Assembly (NCBI GenBank): GCA_947630155.1
Contig: CANRGM010000029.1
Coordinates: 1-13,092, forward strand
Direction of reading: 5' to 3'
Length of the DNA: 13,092 nt
Origin: an uncultured Clostridia bacterium
GTDB taxonomy: Bacteria > Bacillota > Clostridia > TANB77 > CAG-508
In this document: positions 6,432-11,308 of the stretch, in pieces
Layout of the letters: each line of letters opens with the position of its first letter
How positions within the stretch are numbered: the stretch's first letter is position 1
Notes under the pieces: generated by a model
The model's database searches: none
Told to the model about the DNA's origin: nothing
Seen by the model: only the letters and a program-made list of their open reading frames with translations
Made by a program: the position numbers and the translations under genes

Positions 6432-6541
6432 ATAGTGTTTGATTAATTTATGAGGTGCGATGTGAGATGTATAAAATTTCATTTAGCCTGTTATTTCTAT
6501 ACGTCTGACCTCACGCATCATTAAATTATTACAAACACTAT
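6432..6541 (+). repeat. 110-nt imperfect hairpin in the infA-rpmJ spacer
   Basis: The terminal ten bases ATAGTGTTTG (6432-6441) are perfectly complementary to CAAACACTAT (6532-6541). Inward, after a small internal loop, pairing resumes as AATTTA/TAAATT, TGA/TCA, TGCG/CGCA and TG/CA with short bulges. A further 9-pair stem, AGATGTATA (6465-6473) with TATACGTCT (6498-6506, one G-U), closes a 24-base loop. In total about 35 pairs span the whole spacer. It ends 26 bases before the rpmJ SD and lacks a terminator U run. It could be a structured RNA or a small palindromic repeat element. Confidence 0.75.
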
Positions 6542-6582
6542 ATGTGAGTTATTGTAGTAAAAATTACAGGAGGTGTAGTGAA

Positions 6583-6696
6583 ATGAAAGTAAGACCATCA
6601 GTTAAGAAAATATGCGAAAAATGTAAAGTAATCAAAAGAAAAGGTGTTATTAGAGTAATATGTGAAAATCCTAAACATAAACAAAGACAAGGATAA
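6583..6696 (+). CDS. rpmJ: 50S ribosomal protein L36, zinc form
   Basis: Smallest large-subunit protein, binding 23S rRNA with a zinc ribbon. The 37-residue reading frame MKVRPSVKKICEKCKVIKRK... ends KHKQRQG. Zinc ligands C11, C14, C27 and H32 are all present, so this is the zinc-type form and not the zinc-free paralog used in zinc limitation. Length and position between infA and rpsM are as expected. A perfect AGGAGGTG SD (6568-6575) lies 7 bases before the ATG. The gene is short enough to be missed by length-filtered gene callers. A large hairpin precedes it and two stems follow it. Confidence 0.98.
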   Translation: MKVRPSVKKICEKCKVIKRKGVIRVICENPKHKQRQG

Positions 6697-6712
6697 TTAA
6701 AAAAACGATATT

Positions 6713-6757
6713 AACACAAATTACGATAAGCGGCTGATATTTTATTTAATTTGTGTT
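6713..6757 (+). repeat. Inverted repeat after rpmJ
   Basis: AACACAAATTA (6713-6723) pairs perfectly with TAATTTGTGTT (6747-6757) around a 23-base loop that contains the only GC-rich patch of the spacer (AAGCGGCTGAT). Outer bases ATATTA and TAATAT can extend the stem with a bulge. No U run follows. First of two hairpins in the 191-base rpmJ-rpsM spacer. Confidence 0.6.
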
Positions 6758-6785
6758 TATATATAATATTTTATATTTGTTAAAG

Positions 6786-6822
6786 ATTAATATAATTAAA
6801 AATCCGAGTTAATTATATTAAT
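6786..6822 (+). repeat. Perfect 14-pair stem before rpsM
   Basis: ATTAATATAATTAA (6786-6799) is perfectly complementary to TTAATTATATTAAT (6809-6822), with the loop AAATCCGAG. It lies about 50 bases before the rpsM SD. The loop CGAG (6805-6808) is complementary to CTCG in rpsM codons 2-3 (6892-6895), a possible but only 4-pair pseudoknot. This is the position where the S4-binding alpha-operon leader lies in enterobacteria. Confidence 0.6.
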
Positions 6823-6887
6823 GCATTTCACCTTTAATAAAGTATAAAATAAACAAATAAACAAAATATTTTGGAGGTGCTAAAATA

Positions 6888-7253
6888 ATGGCTCGTATAG
6901 CAGGAGTAGATTTACCTAGAGAAAAAAGAGTAGAAATTGGATTAACATATATATATGGAATTGGTTTACCAAGTTCACAAAAAATATTAAAACAAGCAGG
7001 TGTTAACCCAGATACTAGAGTAAAGGATTTAACTGATGACCAAGTACAAGCAATAAGAAATGCTATGGATGGTTATGTAGTTGAAGGTGACTTACGTAGA
7101 GAAGTTGCTCTTAATATTAAGAGATTAACAGAAATAGGATGCTACAGAGGTTTAAGACATAGAAGAGGATTACCAGTTAGAGGACAAAGAACAAAAACTA
7201 ATGCTCGTACAAGAAAAGGTCCTAGAAAATTAGTAAGTAAAAGTAAAAAATAA
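6888..7253 (+). CDS. rpsM: 30S ribosomal protein S13
   Basis: Head protein of the 30S subunit that forms intersubunit bridges and contacts P-site tRNA through its C-terminal tail. The 121 residues open MARIAGVDLPREKRVEIGLTYIYGIG and carry the helix-hairpin-helix region, the CYRGLRHRRGLPVRGQRTKTNARTRKG motif (138-style basic block, about residues 86-112) and a lysine-rich tail. Length is typical. The ATG follows TTGGAGGTG. It is the first gene of the alpha part of the cluster and is separated from rpmJ by a 191-base spacer with two stems, leaving room for a leader-type control. It is followed 18 bases later by rpsK. Confidence 0.98.
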   Translation: MARIAGVDLPREKRVEIGLTYIYGIGLPSSQKILKQAGVNPDTRVKDLTDDQVQAIRNAMDGYVVEGDLRREVALNIKRLTEIGCYRGLRHRRGLPVRGQRTKTNARTRKGPRKLVSKSKK

Positions 7254-7271
7254 TTAGGAGGTAAAACATAA

Positions 7272-7670
7272 ATGGCTACTAAAAATGTAACAAAAAGAGT
7301 TACTAGAAGAAGAGACAGAAAAAATATAGAAAAAGGTATGGCTCATATTCATTCTAGTTTTAATAATACAATAGTTACAATAACTGATGTTCAAGGTAAT
7401 GCATTATCTTGGGCTAGTGCTGGACAATTAGGATTTAAAGGTTCTAGAAAAAGCACACCATTTGCTGCTGGAGAAGCAGCTGAAACAGCAGCTAAAGTTG
7501 CTATGGAACATGGATTAAAAACAGTTGAAGTATTTGTAAAAGGACCAGGTTCTGGTCGTGAAGCAGCTATAAGATCTTTACAAGCTGCAGGTCTAGAAAT
7601 AAGTAGTATTAAAGATGTAACACCAATACCACACAATGGTTGTAGACCACCAAAAAGACGTCGTGTATAG
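7272..7670 (+). CDS. rpsK: 30S ribosomal protein S11
   Basis: Platform protein of the 30S subunit that lines the mRNA exit region (E site) and interacts with S7 and S18. The 132 residues contain a basic N-terminal extension (residues 1-20), GMAHIHSSFNNTIVTITD, WASAGQLGFKGSRKSTPFAA, the KGPGSGREAAIRSLQAAGL signature and the invariant end HNGCRPPKRRRV. Length is typical. AGGAGGT (7256-7262) directly follows the rpsM stop, so rpsM and rpsK are tightly linked. A minus-strand reading frame overlapping the 3' half is a shadow of this gene. Confidence 0.98.
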   Translation: MATKNVTKRVTRRRDRKNIEKGMAHIHSSFNNTIVTITDVQGNALSWASAGQLGFKGSRKSTPFAAGEAAETAAKVAMEHGLKTVEVFVKGPGSGREAAIRSLQAAGLEISSIKDVTPIPHNGCRPPKRRRV

Positions 7671-7701
7671 TAATTAAATAAATTAAGGAAGGTGAAAATT
7701 A

Positions 7702-8298
7702 ATGTCAAGATATAGAGAACCTGTTTTAAAAAGATGTAGATATTTAGGTATCAGTCCAACAGTAATCGGAATTGATAAAGAATCTAATCGTAAACCAGCA
7801 GGTAATAAACACAAAAAAGTTTCTGAATATGCTATTCAGTTAAAAGAAAAGCAAAAATTGAAATTTATTTATGGAGTTGGAGAAAAACAATTTAGAAAAT
7901 ATTTTGCAATAGCTTATAACAAAAAAGGAAATACAGGTGAATTATTACTAAAATTACTAGAAAGTAGATTAGATAATGTAGTATTTAGATTAGGATATGC
8001 AAGAACAAGAGCAGAAGCTAGAATGCAAGTTTCACATGGGGCTTTTCAAGTTAATGGACAAAAAGTTGATATTCCATCATACTTAGTAAAACCAGGAGAT
8101 GAAATAGCTGTTAGAGAAATAAGAAGAGATAATGGTACTATTAAACAAAGTGTTGAAGAAACAGCTTCAAGATTAGTACCTACATGGTTAGAAAAAAATG
8201 TAGATAATTTATCAGGTAAAGTATTAGCAGAAGTATCAAGAGAAGAAATTGACTACCCAGTAGAAGAACATTTAATAGTAGAGCTTTACTCAAAATAA
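7702..8298 (+). CDS. rpsD: 30S ribosomal protein S4
   Basis: Primary 16S rRNA-binding protein that nucleates 30S assembly and contributes to accuracy; a known translational or transcriptional autoregulator in several bacteria. The 198 residues include the N-terminal domain (1-88), the S4 RNA-binding fold (about 89-150, SRLDNVVFRLGYARTRAEARMQVSHGAFQVNG) and the acidic end. Only one N-terminal cysteine (C12) is present, so this is the zinc-free form. Placement between rpsK and rpoA is the clostridial and enterobacterial arrangement; in Bacillus rpsD lies elsewhere. The SD AAGGAAGGTGA precedes the ATG. Presence of S4 inside the alpha cluster makes feedback on the upstream rpsM spacer conceivable. 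Confidence 0.98.
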   Translation: MSRYREPVLKRCRYLGISPTVIGIDKESNRKPAGNKHKKVSEYAIQLKEKQKLKFIYGVGEKQFRKYFAIAYNKKGNTGELLLKLLESRLDNVVFRLGYARTRAEARMQVSHGAFQVNGQKVDIPSYLVKPGDEIAVREIRRDNGTIKQSVEETASRLVPTWLEKNVDNLSGKVLAEVSREEIDYPVEEHLIVELYSK

Positions 8299-8299
8299 T

Positions 8300-8387
8300 A
8301 GTTATAAGTGTGTTAAAGAAGAGTTTATATTCTTATTTGTTTTGTTATGTAATATAAAAATTCATATTCAAAAAATTAAATATAACT
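8300..8387 (+). repeat. Nested weak AT stems in the rpsD-rpoA spacer
   Basis: AGTTATA (8300-8306) pairs with TATAACT (8381-8387), enclosing TTTATATT (8324-8331) paired with AATATAAA (8351-8358). Both stems are nearly all A/T and short, so this could be chance. The spacer is 138 bases and holds no reading frame of interest. Confidence 0.25.
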
Positions 8388-8436
8388 TTTACTTTAAGAC
8401 TGGATATAAAAAATGATTAATTATTAGGAGGTAAAA

Positions 8437-9384
8437 ATGATAGAATTTGAAAAGCCAAATATTAAATGCTTAGAGATAGACAATGAGAATAATTATGCTA
8501 AATTTGTTTGTGAACCATTAGAAAGAGGTTATGGTATTACAATAGGAAATTCTTTAAGAAGAATATTACTTTCATCACTACCAGGAAGTGCTATAACTGG
8601 AGTAAAAATTGATGGAGTATTACATGAATTTTCTACAATACCAAATGTAGTAGAAGATGTACCAGAGATAATTGTTAATCTAAAAAATGTAAGATTAAAA
8701 TTGGATAAAAATGAAGAGAAAATTCTAAGAATTAATGTAAAAGAAGAAGGAGAAGTTACTGCAGGTGATATAATTACTGATGGAACAGTTGAGATATTAA
8801 ATCCGGATTTACATATAGCTACTGTTTCTGAAGGTGGTTCATTAGTAATGGAACTAACAGCTGAAATGGGTAGAGGATACAACACAGCTGAGAAAAACAA
8901 AAAGGAAAATCAACCTTTGGGTGTACTTCCTATAGATTCTATCTATACACCAGTTAGAAAAGTTAATTATTCAGTTGAAAACACCAGAGTTGGTCAAATG
9001 GTAGATTATGACAAACTAACAATAGAAGTTTGGACAGATGGAAGTTTGAAACCATATGAAGCTCTAAGTTTAGCTGCAAAAGTAATGACTGGACATTTAG
9101 AGTTATTTATAGACTTATCTGAAGCAACAAAGAATACTCAAGTAATGATTGAAAAGGAAGAATTCAAGAAAGAAAAAGTATTAGAAATGTCTATAGAAGA
9201 ATTAGAATTATCTGTAAGATCATTCAACTGTCTAAAAAGAGCTAATATATCTACAGTTGAAGATTTAACAAATAAAACAGAATCAGACATGATGAAAGTT
9301 AGAAATCTTGGTAAAAAATCTTTAGATGAAGTAACAAATAAATTACATTCATTAGGATTAGGTTTTGCCAGAGAAGAAGAATAG
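8437..9384 (+). CDS. rpoA: DNA-directed RNA polymerase alpha subunit
   Basis: Dimerises through its N-terminal domain to scaffold beta and beta-prime, and binds UP elements and activators through its C-terminal domain. The 315-residue length is typical. The N-terminal domain (about 1-230) has PLERGYGITIGNSLRRILLSSLPGSAITGVKI (27-58), EFSTIPNVVEDVPEIIVNLK (64-83) and TDGSLKPYEALSLAAKVM (200-217). A linker (about 231-247) leads to the C-terminal domain (248-310), with SVRSFNCLKRANI (259-271; R261 matches the DNA-contacting arginine) and VRNLGKKSLDEV (288-299). The SD TTAGGAGGT precedes the ATG. A minus-strand open frame over the 5' half is a shadow. Confidence 0.98.
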   Translation: MIEFEKPNIKCLEIDNENNYAKFVCEPLERGYGITIGNSLRRILLSSLPGSAITGVKIDGVLHEFSTIPNVVEDVPEIIVNLKNVRLKLDKNEEKILRINVKEEGEVTAGDIITDGTVEILNPDLHIATVSEGGSLVMELTAEMGRGYNTAEKNKKENQPLGVLPIDSIYTPVRKVNYSVENTRVGQMVDYDKLTIEVWTDGSLKPYEALSLAAKVMTGHLELFIDLSEATKNTQVMIEKEEFKKEKVLEMSIEELELSVRSFNCLKRANISTVEDLTNKTESDMMKVRNLGKKSLDEVTNKLHSLGLGFAREEE

Positions 9385-9388
9385 TATA

Positions 9389-9440
9389 TAGATATTAACT
9401 TAATATTTAATATAAGATATAAAAATTAAGAGAATATCTA
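9389..9440 (+). repeat. Two-part hairpin in the rpoA-rplQ spacer
   Basis: TAGATATT (9389-9396) pairs with AATATCTA (9433-9440). After a symmetric 2x2 internal loop, CTTAAT (9399-9404) pairs with ATTAAG (9425-9430), closing a 20-base loop. It begins 4 bases after the rpoA stop. No U run follows. The ordered double stem is better than chance would usually give in AT-rich sequence. Confidence 0.5.
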
Positions 9441-9483
9441 AATTCAAAGTTTACTTATTAATAAAAAAGAGAGGGTGAAAAAA

Positions 9484-10008
9484 GTGGCAATTAATAGAAA
9501 GTTAGGTAGAACTACAGATATAAGAAATGCTATGTTGAAAACAGCTTTAACAGATTTAATATTACATGGAAAAATAGAAACAACTGAGGCTAGAGCTAAA
9601 GAAGTAAAAGCTATGGCTGACAGTATTATTGCATTAGCTGTAAAAGAAAAGGATAACTATGAAACTGTTGATGCTAAGGTAGTAAAAGCTAAATTAGATG
9701 GCAATGGTAGAAAAGTTACAGAACTTGCAAAAAGTAAAAATGGTAAGGAATATTTTAAAGTTGTAAAAGAAGAAACAACTGAAAAAAGACAAAAAGATAT
9801 GCCATCAAGATTAAATGCAAGAAGAAAAATGATGAGAATGGTAAATAAAGTAACTGATAGCGAAGGAAATAAAATAGATTTAACATCTAAATTATTTAAT
9901 GAAATAGCTCCTAAGTATGAAGGTAGAAATGGTGGTTATACTCGTATGATTAAAAAAGGACCTAGAAGAGGAGATTCAGCTGAAGTTGTAATTTTATCTT
10001 TAGTTTAA
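9484..10008 (+). CDS. rplQ: 50S ribosomal protein L17 with central insertion
   Basis: Large-subunit protein near the peptide exit tunnel opening. From GTG 9484 the product is 174 residues, against about 120 in Bacillus. It starts MAINRKLGRTTDIRNAMLKTALTDLI (standard L17), then IETTEARAKEVKAMADSII; after about residue 55 there is an inserted, charged stretch of about 50 residues (56-106), and the family fold resumes at PSRLNARRKMMRMV, ending YEGRNGGYTRMIKKGPRRGDSAEVVILSLV. The in-frame GTG at 9475 lies within the SD GAGGGTGA (9471-9478) and is not a plausible start; GTG 9484 has 5 bases of spacing and gives the family N terminus. I recall longer L17 proteins in some clostridia. Last gene of the operon, followed by a terminator. 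Confidence 0.96.
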   Translation: MAINRKLGRTTDIRNAMLKTALTDLILHGKIETTEARAKEVKAMADSIIALAVKEKDNYETVDAKVVKAKLDGNGRKVTELAKSKNGKEYFKVVKEETTEKRQKDMPSRLNARRKMMRMVNKVTDSEGNKIDLTSKLFNEIAPKYEGRNGGYTRMIKKGPRRGDSAEVVILSLV

Positions 10009-10010
10009 TA

Positions 10011-10079
10011 AAAAAAATAAAAAGCTAATTGAATGAAATACTCATAAGAGTAGAGTTCAAAAGGGCTTTTTATTTTTTT
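10011..10079 (+). terminator. Intrinsic terminator after rplQ (symmetric)
   Basis: A 15-base arm of A's, one T and a terminal GC (10011-10025) pairs exactly with GCTTTTTATTTTTTT (10065-10079). Inside, TTGAA/TTCAA and TACTC/GAGTA (4-base loop ATAA) continue the stem. The 3' arm is itself the U-rich tract. It begins two bases after the rplQ TAA. The A-rich 5' arm means it could also stop transcripts coming from the minus strand. It closes the ribosomal operon. Confidence 0.85.
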
Positions 10080-10133
10080 AGTTATTTACAATAATCCGTT
10101 TAATTCAATTAGTTGTGTAACATGGTTAAATGT

Positions 10134-10156
10134 CCTATTAATATAATTATAATAGG
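10134..10156 (+). promoter_or_regulatory. Hairpin masking the SD of the amidase-like gene
   Basis: CCTATTA (10134-10140) is perfectly complementary to TAATAGG (10150-10156), and the AGG of the latter is the core of the SD AGGTGA (10154-10159) for the ATG at 10164. In RNA the 7-pair stem with a 9-base loop would hide the ribosome-binding site. The fold is short and AT-rich, so its effect is uncertain. Confidence 0.4.
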
Positions 10157-10163
10157 TGATAAT

Positions 10164-10634
10164 ATGAGTAAATATGATAGGAAGAAGGTATATGAGTATG
10201 CTGAAAAATGGGCATATTTAAGAAATCCGCAATATTATAATTATGAATATTTAGGGGGAGATTGTACTAATTTCGTTTCACAATGTGTTTATGCTGGATG
10301 TGGTGAGATGAATTATGATATGAATAATGGTTGGTATTATATTAATGCAAATAATAAATCCCCATCATGGACTGGTGTGGAGTTCTTGTATAATTTTCTA
10401 GTATCAAATAGATCAGCAGGACCAAAAGGAATAGAGACAACAATTGATAAGCTAGAAATAGGGGATATTATTCAGTTGAGTTTTAATGGCGTACAATTTA
10501 CACATGGATTAGTTGTAGTACAAAATGCAGATAATGAAGATAATACGCTTATTGCGGCACATACTTTTGATGCTTTTGGAAGAAAGGTATCTAGCTATGA
10601 ATATCTTAAGTATAGATGTATTCATTTAATTTGA
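10164..10634 (+). CDS. Amidase_6-type putative cysteine hydrolase, cytoplasmic form
   Basis: A 156-residue protein resembling the putative amidase domain family (Amidase_6, an NlpC/P60-like papain fold). Seen: MSKYDRKKVYEYAEKWAYLRNPQYYNY, then GGDCTNFVSQCVYAGCGEMNYD, with the likely nucleophile in DCTNF (about residue 36), followed by a WYY and a SWTGVEF block. GDIIQLSF precedes THGLVVV, whose His (about residue 115) would be the second catalytic residue; the late AAHTFD may supply the third. No signal peptide or membrane segment is visible, although many relatives are secreted wall-associated proteins. An upstream in-frame TTG (10113) lacks an SD; ATG 10164 has AGGTGA and starts at the domain. 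It stands alone behind the operon terminator and runs tail-to-tail into ysxC, 15 bases away. The substrate is unknown; peptidoglycan or peptide amide bonds are inferred. Confidence 0.85.
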   Translation: MSKYDRKKVYEYAEKWAYLRNPQYYNYEYLGGDCTNFVSQCVYAGCGEMNYDMNNGWYYINANNKSPSWTGVEFLYNFLVSNRSAGPKGIETTIDKLEIGDIIQLSFNGVQFTHGLVVVQNADNEDNTLIAAHTFDAFGRKVSSYEYLKYRCIHLI

Positions 10635-10649
10635 TAGTAAAAATTATTT

Positions 10650-11231
10650 TTAAAGATATTTTTCTAAAATATTCCAAACATCATCAACATATATTTTTCG
10701 CTCTGCTGAAAATGGTAAAAAGTTAAAATCCCCAATAGGATTTAAGTCTGATTGTATTTCTTTAACTCTATCATTAACTTTAGTAACAGCAATCTTATCA
10801 GCTTTATTAGCAAGTACTATAAAGGGAAGACCAGAGCAAATTATATAATCATACATCAATCTATCATTTGCACCAACATCATGTCTAATATCGATTAGAA
10901 GCACAATTAGAGAAATATTTTTTCTAATATGTAAATATTCGTCAATAAATTTATTAACCTTTTCTTGTTCAATTTTAGACATTTTACTATAGCCATATCC
11001 AGGCAAATCTACGAAATAAAATTTATCGTCCATATTATAAAAATTAATCTGTCTAGTCTTACCAGGTTCACTACTTGTTCTAGCCAATTTTTTTCTATTA
11101 ATCATAGTATTTATAAATGAAGATTTACCAACATTTGATTTACCCACTAAAACTATTTCTGGAAGTCCAGAAGTAGGGTACTGCTTTGGAGATGTAGCAG
11201 ATATCTCAATTCTAGGGTTTTTAATTAACAT
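10650..11231 (-). CDS. ysxC: Ribosome-assembly GTPase YsxC/EngB
   Basis: Essential P-loop GTPase for late 50S assembly (called YsxC in Bacillus, EngB/YihA elsewhere). All G motifs are visible in the 193-residue protein: G1 GKSNVGKSS (30-38), the switch-I PGKTRQINFY (56-65), G3 DLPGYGYSKM (75-84), G4 NKAD (142-145) and G5 SAER (175-178). Length is typical. The minus-strand ATG is preceded by TGAGGT. It lies 77 bases downstream of serS in the same direction, so it may be co-transcribed from the T-box promoter. A poor extended -10 (TGTTAAAAT, at about 11267-11275, no good -35) could give a separate start. In many Firmicutes this gene follows lonA; the link to serS is less usual. Confidence 0.97.
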   Translation of the reverse strand: MLIKNPRIEISATSPKQYPTSGLPEIVLVGKSNVGKSSFINTMINRKKLARTSSEPGKTRQINFYNMDDKFYFVDLPGYGYSKMSKIEQEKVNKFIDEYLHIRKNISLIVLLIDIRHDVGANDRLMYDYIICSGLPFIVLANKADKIAVTKVNDRVKEIQSDLNPIGDFNFLPFSAERKIYVDDVWNILEKYL

Positions 11232-11308
11232 TTTTATTTACCTCATTCTTGAATTTTTATTAATTTATTTTAACACATTACATAACTGCTTATTCTGACG
11301 GCTATTTG

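Noticed and set aside
6786..6796. TATAAT at 6791-6796 as an rpsM promoter
   Set aside because: It is part of the 14-pair palindrome, and no -35-like hexamer lies at a suitable distance; such matches are common in AT-rich spacers.
7391..7708. 105-codon minus-strand frame over rpsK
   Set aside because: Antisense to the conserved S11 core; composition reflects the complementary strand, no SD.
8529..8900. 123-codon minus-strand frame over rpoA
   Set aside because: Antisense to the alpha N-terminal domain; Ser/Thr-rich shadow without a start signal.
9475..9483. GTG 9475 as the rplQ start
   Set aside because: It lies within the SD itself; GTG 9484 has proper spacing and gives the family N terminus.
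10113..10163. TTG 10113 as the start of the amidase-like gene
   Set aside because: It has no SD and the added 17 residues (including IIII) match no domain; too short and uncharged at its N terminus for a convincing signal peptide.
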